Positions 46,039 through 53,906 of a stretch of DNA of 64,000 nt are shown here, one piece after another. This DNA is from Deltaproteobacteria bacterium. Lineage in GTDB: Bacteria > Myxococcota_A > UBA9042 > PHBI01 > JACKFB01. Numbering within the stretch: the first letter of the stretch is position 1; every line of letters starts with the position of its first letter. Position numbers and translations under genes: made by a program. The notes beneath the pieces were generated by a model, which saw only the letters and a list, made by a program, of their open reading frames with translations, did not search any database and was not told the DNA's origin. The DNA is taken from positions 124,001 to 188,000 of the forward strand of contig JACKFB010000008.1 in assembly GCA_020632695.1 (NCBI GenBank), read 5' to 3'.

Positions 46039-47441
46039 GGGGTGGCTCCTGGCTCGGCGCGTCGGGGACCCAGGATCTCCAGGTCGAGGACGCGGCTGGT
46101 CTGACTGACGGGATCGATCACCCGCAGGCCCACCGTGAGGCCCGGGGTCATCTCCTGGGTGGGGACCTCCACGACGACCGGGAAGCGGTGGTCCTGGAAG
46201 GGCTGCAGCAGGAGCTCGGCCTGCGGGATCATCAGGCGGGGGTCGCCCTCCCGCACGGGCTCGAGCTGGAACAGCGAGGGCTTGGGGTTCTTGTTGACGA
46301 CGTGGACGAGCAGGCGGTTCTCCACCAGGCCGTCCTGGACGACGAAGGGGGCGCCCTGGACGCGGGTGACGTTGGCCTCGAAGGGCTTGTGGGTGCGGAA
46401 CATGAAGGTGGCGACGGCCAGCCCCAGCAGCCCGGCCAGCACGTAGGCGAAGACCCGTGGGCGCCAGAACCGGCGCGTCTCGCCCGAGAGCCCGGCCTGG
46501 GAGTCGTAGCGGATCAGGCCCTTGGGGCGCCCCACCTTCACCATGATCTCGTCGCAGGCGTCGATGCAGTAGGCGCAGCCGATGCACTCGAGCTGCAGCC
46601 CGTGGCGGATGTCGATGCCGGTCGGGCACACCGCGACGCAGCGGTTGCAGGCCACGCAGTCGCCGGCGCCGGGCGTGTTCAGCTTGCCTCGCGGCTCGCC
46701 TCGGACGGTGTCGTAGCCGATGATCAGCGTGTGCTGATCCTGCAGCGCGGATTGGAGCCGGCCGTAGGGGCAGATGACGATGCAGAGCTGCTCGCGGAAC
46801 CACCAGAAGTTGAAGTAGAGGATGCCGCTCATGGCCACGGCCCAGATGAAGGCCGCGGGGTGCTCCGCCGGCCCCTCGGCCCACAGGCGCGCCACGCCGT
46901 CGGCCGAGATGAAGTACGCGATGAAGACCTGGGCGATGGCGACGGCCAGCGCGACGTAGATGGCGTGCTTGAGGCCCTTGCGCCACAGCTTTTCGAAGCT
47001 CCAGGGTGCGTCGGCCAGGCGGGCGCGCCGCGGCGCCGGGCCCTCGATCCAGCGCTCGATGCGGCGGAACACCCCGTCGAGGAACACGGTCTGCGGGCAG
47101 GCCCAGCCGCACCAGATGCGGCCGAAGAGCGCGCTCATGACGATGAGGCCGAAGCCGATGCCGGTGAGGATGAAGAAGACGAGGTAGAAGTCCTGGGCGT
47201 TGAAGCTCTGGCCGAAGAGCCAGGCCTGGCGCGCCGGGATGTCCAGCAGCACCGCCGGGTGGCCGCCCACCGAGGCGAAGGGCAGCCCCACGTAGAGCGC
47301 GATGAGCAGGCCGTACACCCACGGCTTGGCCCGCGAGTACCGTCCGCGGGCGTCGGCAGGGAGCACGTAGCGGCGGTGCCCCTCCGCGTCGAGCATGGAG
47401 AGCGAGTCGAGATTGGGCGCGTCGTGCTGCTTGGCAGCCAT
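46035..47441 (-). CDS. ccoG: Cytochrome c oxidase accessory protein CcoG (FixG/RdxA)
   Basis: This 468-residue membrane ferredoxin-like protein is involved in copper handling for cbb3 oxidase. It has about five spans and the motif GRIWCGWACPQTVFLD. Two [4Fe-4S] motifs, CVACNRCVAVCPTG and CIGCAYCIDACDE, follow in order. The C-terminal immunoglobulin-like FixG domain (about 340-465) is intact. The length is normal. It lies 95 bp after ccoP. Confidence 0.94.
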   Translation of the reverse strand: MAAKQHDAPNLDSLSMLDAEGHRRYVLPADARGRYSRAKPWVYGLLIALYVGLPFASVGGHPAVLLDIPARQAWLFGQSFNAQDFYLVFFILTGIGFGLIVMSALFGRIWCGWACPQTVFLDGVFRRIERWIEGPAPRRARLADAPWSFEKLWRKGLKHAIYVALAVAIAQVFIAYFISADGVARLWAEGPAEHPAAFIWAVAMSGILYFNFWWFREQLCIVICPYGRLQSALQDQHTLIIGYDTVRGEPRGKLNTPGAGDCVACNRCVAVCPTGIDIRHGLQLECIGCAYCIDACDEIMVKVGRPKGLIRYDSQAGLSGETRRFWRPRVFAYVLAGLLGLAVATFMFRTHKPFEANVTRVQGAPFVVQDGLVENRLLVHVVNKNPKPSLFQLEPVREGDPRLMIPQAELLLQPFQDHRFPVVVEVPTQEMTPGLTVGLRVIDPVSQTSRVLDLEILGPRRAEPGATP

Positions 47442-47536
47442 GATGTGTTCCTCGGTGCCGCCTTGGCGGCGAGGCGGCCCGTCGCGGGACTTGGGATCCG
47501 TGCGACGGGCCCCCGGGACTCGGCGGTTGGATCGGG

Positions 47537-48106
47537 TCAGGGCGCGGCGTTCCCCTCCGCGTCCTTGCCCTCGGGCGCCTTCCCCTCCACGGGGTGCTCG
47601 CGCAGCGTGATCACGTAGGCGACCACGTCACGCACCTTGGCGTCGCCGAGGGTGGGCCGCCAGGCGACCATGCCCTTCTCGATGACGCCGTTCGACACCG
47701 TCTTGTAGACGCTGACGGGGTCGCCACCGTGGATCCACCACTTGTCGGTCAGGTTGGGGCCGATCTTGCCGCCGGCGTCGGGGCCGTGGCAGGCCACGCA
47801 GTAGGTGGTGAAGGTCTCGGCGCCGCGCGCGACCGCCTCGGGGTCGGCGACCAGCGCCGTGATCTCCTCCGGCGTCACGCTGGCGGCCAGCATCTTGGCC
47901 TCCCAGGCGGCCTTCTCCTCCTGGAACACCGACGCGTGCGACGGGAGGATGCCGGCGCTCTGGTAGAGGAACCAGTAGACCATCGCGAAGACGATGCTCC
48001 CCCAGAAGGTCAGCAACCACCAGTTGGGCAGCCGGTTGTCCAGCTCGTGTATCCCGTCGTAGACGTGCCCGGTGTCTACTGCGGCGTCTTGGGGTCGCTC
48101 AGCCAT
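47537..48106 (-). CDS. ccoP: cbb3 oxidase subunit III, one-haem CcoP
   Basis: This 189-residue protein has the N-terminal CcoP signature HVYDGIHELDNRLPNWWLLTFWGSIVFAMVYW (one span) and a single class I cytochrome c domain with CVACH and a distal Met (GVIEKGMVAW). Standard CcoP has two CXXCH motifs and about 300 residues, so one haem domain is absent. The ATG at 48106 is preceded by GGAGGA. It overlaps the CcoQ-like gene by 8 bp. Confidence 0.92.
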   Translation of the reverse strand: MAERPQDAAVDTGHVYDGIHELDNRLPNWWLLTFWGSIVFAMVYWFLYQSAGILPSHASVFQEEKAAWEAKMLAASVTPEEITALVADPEAVARGAETFTTYCVACHGPDAGGKIGPNLTDKWWIHGGDPVSVYKTVSNGVIEKGMVAWRPTLGDAKVRDVVAYVITLREHPVEGKAPEGKDAEGNAAP

Positions 48107-48296
48107 GGTGGTGTCCTCCGAGGGTGTCACGGGCGTCGTCGGCCAGCGGCAGGGCCGCCAGGCGCTGGTGCTCGGGGTCGTGGCGGCCGCGCAGCCAGGC
48201 GACGACCACGACGGTGGTGAAGATCCCGGCGAAGAGCAGCATCGCCAGGATGGGCAGGCTCAGAAGCTGGGTGTGCGAGAGGGACTGGCTCAACAT
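48099..48296 (-). CDS. ccoQ: CcoQ/FixQ-like small membrane subunit
   Basis: This 65-residue protein has one span (LSLPILAMLLFAGIFTTVVVVAWL) and a charged tail (RGRHDPEHQRLAALPLADD) ending in HHHG. Its position between ccoNO and ccoP and its size match CcoQ, which stabilises the oxidase. Sequence identity alone is too low for certainty. Confidence 0.72.
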   Translation of the reverse strand: MLSQSLSHTQLLSLPILAMLLFAGIFTTVVVVAWLRGRHDPEHQRLAALPLADDARDTLGGHHHG

Positions 48297-48317
48297 CGGG
48301 GTGCTCCTCGGAGGGGC

Positions 48318-50654
48318 TCAGGGGTTGGCCTTGGCGGGCGTCAGGCCGGACACGGCCGCGCTGGTGGTCACGGGCAGGCCGGTGTTCTTACCGACGGCCT
48401 GCAGGTACGCGATGATGGCGACCATCTCGGAGTCCCATGGGACCGCGACGCCCTGGCTCGAGAGGTCCGCCGCCAGTGCGCGCCCGTCGGCCTCCGCCCG
48501 GCGCGAGGCCTCGGCGATGTCGTCATCGGTGTAGGGGACGCCCAGCGTCTTCATCGCCCGCAGCTTCACGGCGCTGTCGCCGATGTCGATGCGGCGGTCG
48601 GCCATCCAGTCGTAGGGCGGCATCACCGAGCCGGGCGAGGTGCTCCGCGGGTCGGTCATGTGCTGGAAGTGCCACAGGTTCGGGTACTTGCCGCCCACGC
48701 GCGCCAGGTCGGGCCCGGTGCGCTTGGAGCCCCACTGGAAGGGGCGGTCGTACATGCTCTCGCCGGGCCGGCTCGCGTCGCCGTAGCGCATGACCTCGCT
48801 CACGAAGGGGCGGATCATCTGGCTGTGGCAGGTGTAGCAGCCCTCGTTGACGTAGGCGTCGCGGCCCTGCAGCTCGAGCGCCGTGTAGGGGCGCTGCACC
48901 GAGCCGGTGATCGGCACGGCCTCGGCGATGGTGAGGGTCGGGATGATCTCGACGATGCCGCCGACCAGGACCGAGAGCACCACGAAGACCGTGAAGAGCA
49001 GCGCGCGGCCCTCGAGGGCGCGGTGGAAGTTGTGACCGGCGTGCTCGCCGCCCATGCGCTTGCCGAAGAGCTTCCAGGCGGCGAGGAACATGAGCACCAG
49101 GACCACCGCCGTGGCCGCCGCGACGGCCGCGTCGGTGGCCAGGAACACGATGGTGACGACGATACCGAAGTAGGCGAGCAGCATCGGCTTGCCGAACACG
49201 ATGGAGGTCCAGGGCACCTTGGGCGCCGGCTCGTCCTCGACCACGGTCACGGTCACGTCGACGGCCTTGCCGCTGCGCGCCGTCTTCACCAGGTTCCAGG
49301 CCATCAGGCAGAAGCCCGCGAAGTAGAACAGGCCGCCGACGATGCGCATGATGTAGAGGGGCCGCACCGCGATGACGGTCTCGACGAAGTTCGGGTAGAG
49401 CAACGCGCCCTCCCCGTCCACGGCGCGCCACATCAGGCCCTGCGAGATGCCGGAGACCCACATGGCGATGGCGTAGAGCAGGATGCCCAGGGTGCCGAGC
49501 CAGAAGTGGAAGTCCGCGGCGCCCTTCGAGTGCAGCTTGGTGCCGAAGAGGCGCGGGACCAGCCAGTAGAACATGCCGGCGGCCATGAAGCCGTTCCAGC
49601 CGAGGGCGCCGGTGTGGACGTGCCCGATGATCCAGTCGGTGTAGTGGCCGAGGCCGGAGACGCTCTTGATGGAGAGCAGCGGCCCCTCGAAGGTCGCCAT
49701 GCCGTAGAAGGTCACGCCGGCGATGAGGAACTTGATGACCGGGTCGGTGCGCAGCTTGTCCCAGGCGCCGCGCAGGGTCAGCAGGCCGTTGAGCATGCCG
49801 CCCCAGCTCGGGGCCCAGAGCATGACCGAGAAGATCATGCCCATGGACTGCGCCCACTCGGGGAGCGCCGTGTAGAGGAGGTGGTGGGGGCCCGCCCAGA
49901 TGTAGAGGAAGACCAGCGACCAGAAGTGGATGATGGACAGGCGGTAGGAGTAGACGGGGCGCTCGGCCGCCTTCGGCAGGAAGTAGTACATGATGCCGAG
50001 GATCGGCGTGGTCAGGAAGAAGGCGACGGCGTTGTGGCCGTACCACCACTGGACCAGCGCGTCCTGGACGCCGGCGTAGACCGGGTAGCTCTCGAGGCCG
50101 GCCAGCACGGGCAGCGCGAGGCTGTTGACGATGTGCAGCACGGCGACGGTGACGATGGTCGCGATGTAGAACCAGAGCGCGACGTAGAGGTGCTTCTCGC
50201 GGCGGTTGGCCAGGGTCCAGAAGAAGTTCACCGCGAAGGCCACCCACACCAGCGCGATGGCGATGTCGATGGGCCACTCGAGCTCGGCGTACTCCTTGCC
50301 CTGGCTGATGCCGAGCGGGAGCGTGATGGCCGCCGCGACGATGATCAGCTGCCAGCCCCAGAAGTGGAACTTGGACAGGAAGTCCGAGGCCATGCGCGCC
50401 TTGGTGAGGCGCTGGGTCGAGTAGTAGACGCCGGCGAAGAGCATGTTGCCGACGAAGGCGAAGATGACCGCGTTGGTGTGCAGCGGTCGCAGTCGCCCGA
50501 AGGTCAACCAGGGCACGTCGAAGTTCGCCTGGAAGAAGGCGAGCTGGGTGGCGATGAGCAGGCCGACCAGCATGCCGACCAGCGCCCATAGGACCGAAGC
50601 CCACAAGAAGAGGCGGACGGACCGGTCGTCGTAGGTGACGCTCACTTCACGCAT
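48318..50654 (-). CDS. ccoNO: Fused cbb3 oxidase subunits I and II (CcoNO)
   Basis: This 778-residue protein joins CcoN (about 1-455) and CcoO (about 480-778), normally separate. The CcoN part carries the haem and copper His residues in RPLHTNAVIFAF, WWYGHNAVAFFLTTP, FLYIWAGPHHLLYTALP (also holding the Tyr expected in the His-Tyr cross-link) and IIGHVHTGALGWNG. An extra pair of membrane spans (about 485-530) leads to the CcoO periplasmic domain with CYTCHSQ near 606. The complex reduces oxygen to water with high affinity and pumps protons. CcoNO fusions are known in some lineages. The gene overlaps ccoS by 13 bp. Confidence 0.94.
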   Translation of the reverse strand: MREVSVTYDDRSVRLFLWASVLWALVGMLVGLLIATQLAFFQANFDVPWLTFGRLRPLHTNAVIFAFVGNMLFAGVYYSTQRLTKARMASDFLSKFHFWGWQLIIVAAAITLPLGISQGKEYAELEWPIDIAIALVWVAFAVNFFWTLANRREKHLYVALWFYIATIVTVAVLHIVNSLALPVLAGLESYPVYAGVQDALVQWWYGHNAVAFFLTTPILGIMYYFLPKAAERPVYSYRLSIIHFWSLVFLYIWAGPHHLLYTALPEWAQSMGMIFSVMLWAPSWGGMLNGLLTLRGAWDKLRTDPVIKFLIAGVTFYGMATFEGPLLSIKSVSGLGHYTDWIIGHVHTGALGWNGFMAAGMFYWLVPRLFGTKLHSKGAADFHFWLGTLGILLYAIAMWVSGISQGLMWRAVDGEGALLYPNFVETVIAVRPLYIMRIVGGLFYFAGFCLMAWNLVKTARSGKAVDVTVTVVEDEPAPKVPWTSIVFGKPMLLAYFGIVVTIVFLATDAAVAAATAVVLVLMFLAAWKLFGKRMGGEHAGHNFHRALEGRALLFTVFVVLSVLVGGIVEIIPTLTIAEAVPITGSVQRPYTALELQGRDAYVNEGCYTCHSQMIRPFVSEVMRYGDASRPGESMYDRPFQWGSKRTGPDLARVGGKYPNLWHFQHMTDPRSTSPGSVMPPYDWMADRRIDIGDSAVKLRAMKTLGVPYTDDDIAEASRRAEADGRALAADLSSQGVAVPWDSEMVAIIAYLQAVGKNTGLPVTTSAAVSGLTPAKANP

Positions 50655-50845
50655 GAGACTTCCTCGGTTGTGCGAGAGGATTCAGGATCGACGGAATCTG
50701 GGGACGCGGAGTCGTCCTCGAGCGGGAGCAGGGAGAGGCGGTCGGCGTGCGAGTGGTCGCGCTGGCCGACGGAGTGGATGAAGAGCACGACGCCGAGCAG
50801 GGCGATGATCCCGCTGACGAAGAGCGTGAGGTGGATCGCGTTCAT
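50642..50845 (-). CDS. ccoS: cbb3 oxidase assembly protein CcoS
   Basis: This 67-residue protein has one N-terminal span (LTLFVSGIIALLGVVLFIHSVGQ) and an acidic tail (LSLLPLEDDSASPDS), the usual CcoS form, which is needed for haem and copper insertion. Its ATG overlaps the ccoI stop (ATGA). Confidence 0.8.
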   Translation of the reverse strand: MNAIHLTLFVSGIIALLGVVLFIHSVGQRDHSHADRLSLLPLEDDSASPDSVDPESSRTTEEVSCVK

Positions 50846-53259
50846 CGTGCGGCCTCCGGCCAGGTCCCGAGGGGCAGCGTCCGGGGTTGCCGCCGGCTCG
50901 GGACCTGGCTGGGGCGCAGGCTCACCGCGGTGAGGCCGATGACGAAGAGCGAGCTGGCCGGCATGGCGACGGCGCACACCAGCGGCGTGAGCAGGCCGGC
51001 CATCGCCAGGGCGACGCCGCCCAGGTTGTAGACCGTCGCGATGACCAGGTTGCGGTGGGTCACCGCGCGCACGCGGCGGGCGACGACCAGGGCCTCGGCC
51101 AGGGCGCCGGTGCCGCTGCCCACCACGAAGAGGTCGCAGCGGGCAGGGAGGCTCGGGCGGTCGATGGCCGGGGTGGCCGAGACCCAGGCCGCGTCCATCG
51201 CCAGGCCGTCGTTGATGCCGTCGCCGATGAAGAGCGTGTCCTGGGCGTCGAGCCCGCTCACCAGGGCCGCCTTGCCCTCCGGGTCCAGCCCGCCGCGAGC
51301 GTGCGTGGGGGCGACTCCCAGGCTGCGGGCGACCGCGGCGACGCGCTCGGGCGTGTCACCGCTGGCGATCCAGGTCTCGACGTCCTGGGCGGCGAGCCGG
51401 GCCACCTCGCGTCGGGCGTCGTGGCGCAGCACCTCCTCGAGCTCGAGCTCGGCCAGCAGCGCGCCTTCGCGGGAGAGCGCCACGCTACGCGGGTTGCCGG
51501 TTGGCGAGCGCCCGAGGGTGTAGTGGCGCGAGCGATGGATCAGCGACATCCCGCGGCCGGGGTTCTCGCGGGCGATGGCCTCGAGGTCCAAAGACGGCAG
51601 CGCAGCGCGCAGGCTGAAGGCGTCGAGGATCGCGCGGCTGCGGGGGTGGGCCGAGCGCGCCACCATCTGGTAGAGGGCGTCCCGGTCGCGGGGCGCCAGG
51701 GCCTCGATGGCGTCGGGGTTGGCGAGGCGGAGCGTCCCGAGGGTGAGGGTGCCGGTCTTGTCGTAGATCACGCGCTTGACGGTAGCGAGGCGATCGAGCA
51801 CCCCCTCGCGCCGCACGAAGAGGCCGCGGCGGGCGAGCTGAGCGTGGGCGATCTCACCCGCGAGCGGGGTGGCCAGTCCGATGGCGCAGGGGCAGGTGAC
51901 GACGAGGATGGCGACGGCCACGTCGAGGGCGGCGCTGGCGCCGGTGGGGAGCCACCAGGCGAAGCCGAGCGCGGCCGCGACCAGGACGCCGACCACCCAC
52001 CAGAGCGACACGCGGTGCCAGAAGCCGCGCCCGGAAGTGGGAGCGGCCGGCGGACGCATGAGGGTGCGCAGGCTCGAGGCGTCGAAGGGCTCGAGGGCAC
52101 GCGCCGTCAGGGCCTCCGGGCCCATGTTGTGGGCGCCGGCCGGCAGGCGAGCCCCGTGGGCGACGTGCTTCGGGTCGGCCTCGCCGGTGATCCACGCCAG
52201 GGACAGCGCGCCGGCGCTCGACTCCAGGCGGCCCGCGACGGGGAGCAGCTCGCCGGGGGCCAGCAGCAGGACGTCGCCGGCGCGCACCGAGCTGGCGGGG
52301 ACGATGTCCAGGCGGGAGTCGGCGTCCAGGCGGCGGACCCGCAGGCCGTCGATGCCGGGATCCGCCAGGAGCAGGCGGCGGTTGCGATCGACGATGCGGC
52401 GCTGCAGCCAGCGGCCCAGCAGCATCAGGGCCACGAAGATCGAGAGGGTGTCGAACCAGGAGGCCTCGGCGCGGCCGTGGGCGAAGGACCAGGCCATGCC
52501 GGCCCAGGCCAGGGTGAGGCCCAGGGCGATGGGGAGATCCAGGTGGAGCACGCGGCGCTTGAGGCCCTCGACGGCGCCCCGGAAGAAGACCGGGCCGCCG
52601 ACCAGCAGGGACAGGGTGGCCAGGCCGAACCCGGCCCAGCCGAAGAGCGCGTGGCGCTGGGGGTCCACCTCGGTAGACAGGCCCAGGTAGAACGCGAACG
52701 AGAGCATCATCGCGTTCATCGCCAGCGCGGTGCAGACCCCCAGGCGCAGCAGCAGATCGTCGGCGCCGGCGTCGTGGTCGCGGCGTGCGGGGCCGCTGCG
52801 GTAGCCGAAGCGGGCGATCTCGGTCAGGAAGTCGCGGAGCGGGAAGGCCGCCTCGTCCACCGTGAGGCGCAGGCGGCCCAGCCCCGGATCGATGCTGATG
52901 TGGACACTGCCCGGACGCCGGCGGAAGAGGGTCTGGATGAGCCAGACGCACGCCGCGCAGTGGATCCCCTGCACGTCGAGCTCGAGGTCGAGGTGGGAGG
53001 CGGCCACGCAGCCGTCGGTGCAGGCGCTCTCGCGGGCCTCGCGTAGGACCTCGTCCAGCCAACCGTGATCGGAGGAGGCCGCGTCGCCCACCGGGAGCCC
53101 GGGACCCTGGCGGAGGGTGTAGTAGCGCTCGAGGCCGGCCTCGGACAGCAGCGCGCTGGCAGCCTCGCACCCGCGACAGCAGAAGGGGGCCGCCGGTCCC
53201 TGGGGGTCGGCCTCCTGCGAGCAGTGGGGGCAACGGACGTCGTTGTCGTCGAGCAGCAT
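50842..53259 (-). CDS. ccoI: Copper-exporting P-type ATPase CcoI/FixI
   Basis: This 805-residue P1B-ATPase supplies copper for cbb3 oxidase. In order it has an N-terminal Cys cluster (CPHCSQEADPQGPAAPFCCRGC), a heavy-metal domain motif GIHCAACVW, and eight spans including the metal site TCPCAIGLATPLAGE. The phosphorylation motif DKTGTLT, the HP element (SAHPRSRAI) and GDGINDG follow. It leads the minus-strand cco operon. The ATG at 53259 starts just before the Cys cluster; an upstream ATG at 53310 would add 17 residues of no family character. Confidence 0.92.
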   Translation of the reverse strand: MLLDDNDVRCPHCSQEADPQGPAAPFCCRGCEAASALLSEAGLERYYTLRQGPGLPVGDAASSDHGWLDEVLREARESACTDGCVAASHLDLELDVQGIHCAACVWLIQTLFRRRPGSVHISIDPGLGRLRLTVDEAAFPLRDFLTEIARFGYRSGPARRDHDAGADDLLLRLGVCTALAMNAMMLSFAFYLGLSTEVDPQRHALFGWAGFGLATLSLLVGGPVFFRGAVEGLKRRVLHLDLPIALGLTLAWAGMAWSFAHGRAEASWFDTLSIFVALMLLGRWLQRRIVDRNRRLLLADPGIDGLRVRRLDADSRLDIVPASSVRAGDVLLLAPGELLPVAGRLESSAGALSLAWITGEADPKHVAHGARLPAGAHNMGPEALTARALEPFDASSLRTLMRPPAAPTSGRGFWHRVSLWWVVGVLVAAALGFAWWLPTGASAALDVAVAILVVTCPCAIGLATPLAGEIAHAQLARRGLFVRREGVLDRLATVKRVIYDKTGTLTLGTLRLANPDAIEALAPRDRDALYQMVARSAHPRSRAILDAFSLRAALPSLDLEAIARENPGRGMSLIHRSRHYTLGRSPTGNPRSVALSREGALLAELELEEVLRHDARREVARLAAQDVETWIASGDTPERVAAVARSLGVAPTHARGGLDPEGKAALVSGLDAQDTLFIGDGINDGLAMDAAWVSATPAIDRPSLPARCDLFVVGSGTGALAEALVVARRVRAVTHRNLVIATVYNLGGVALAMAGLLTPLVCAVAMPASSLFVIGLTAVSLRPSQVPSRRQPRTLPLGTWPEAAR

Positions 53260-53500
53260 GACCAGCCAGGACCATGGAGAGCGATGTCGGGCCGGCGATT
53301 GAGCAAGCATCGTGCCAGCGCGGCTGAGGCTTGGTATTGCAGGGAGGTGCGGCGCCTCCGGGCGAGGCCCTCATCGGAAGTGTGGGTTATGCCCCACCCA
53401 CCTCCGACGCGTCTCCGTCGGTGGTGTGCCTTTTGCCCCACTGCGTTCCGGTCCTCGTTCCGCAAGGATTTCCCGACGCGGCGCCCGCGTTCTTTTCCGT
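53260..53500. other. Intergenic region upstream of the cco operon and the tRNA genes
   Basis: No gene is supported. Two hairpins, GTGGGT/ACCCAC (53382-53401) and CCGACG/CGTCGG (53404-53421), lie between the divergent units. I find no clear FNR/Anr box, which is noteworthy for an oxidase that is usually oxygen-regulated. Confidence 0.5.
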
Positions 53501-53529
53501 TTGACAGCGGATCGGGGCTCTGCCATAAA
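53501..53529 (+). promoter_or_regulatory. Sigma-70 promoter of the tRNA-Val/tRNA-Asp unit
   Basis: A perfect TTGACA (53501-53506), a 17-base spacer and CATAAA (53524-53529) lie 28 bp before the tRNA-Val gene. Confidence 0.7.
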
Positions 53530-53557
53530 GCCGCTCGCTGTCGCTCACGGGCGGCAC

Positions 53558-53631
53558 GGGCGAATAGCTCAGTTGGTCAGAGCACCTGCTTTACACGCAG
53601 GGGGTCACAGGTTCGAGGCCTGTTTCGCCCA
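53558..53631 (+). tRNA. tRNA-Val(TAC)
   Basis: The acceptor stem GGGCGAA/TTCGCCC, a D-arm AGCTCAGTTGGTCAGAGC, the anticodon stem CCTGC-TTTACAC-GCAGG with anticodon TAC, and a T-arm CAGGTTCGAGGCCTG are all intact. CCA is not encoded. Confidence 0.96.
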
Positions 53632-53674
53632 TCGAGAGAGCGAGGGCGGCCCGAGAGGGGCGCCACCATGGTTC

Positions 53675-53752
<78 letters not shown>

Positions 53753-53762
53753 CTTCGAGGAT

Positions 53763-53804
53763 CGAGAGGCCTGCAAGGGAGACCCTGCAGGCCTCTCGTG
53801 TTTT
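53763..53804 (+). terminator. Rho-independent terminator after tRNA-Asp
   Basis: A 13-bp stem (CGAGAGGCCTGCA with TGCAGGCCTCTCG) is extended by GGG/CCC across one bulged A and is followed by TGTTTT (53799-53804). It is the clearest intrinsic terminator in the window. Confidence 0.85.
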
Positions 53805-53839
53805 CGGGCCCCGCGCCTCCCAGGCCCGCTCGGATTGCT

Positions 53840-53868
53840 TTGACGCCGCCGGGGGTGCGGTTTAGGTT
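53840..53868 (+). promoter_or_regulatory. Sigma-70 promoter of aspS
   Basis: TTGACG (53840-53845), a 17-base spacer and TAGGTT (53863-53868) place the transcript start near 53875. This excludes the upstream GTG at 53871 and favours the GTG at 53907 as start codon. Confidence 0.55.
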
Positions 53869-53906
53869 TCGTGCCCTTCGTCCGGGCCAGAGCCAGGGGG
53901 CACGAC

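Noticed and set aside
53285..53310. Possible FNR/Anr box upstream of the cco operon (TTGAGCAAGCATCG)
   Set aside because: Only the left half-site TTGA matches; the right half should read TCAA after six bases and does not.
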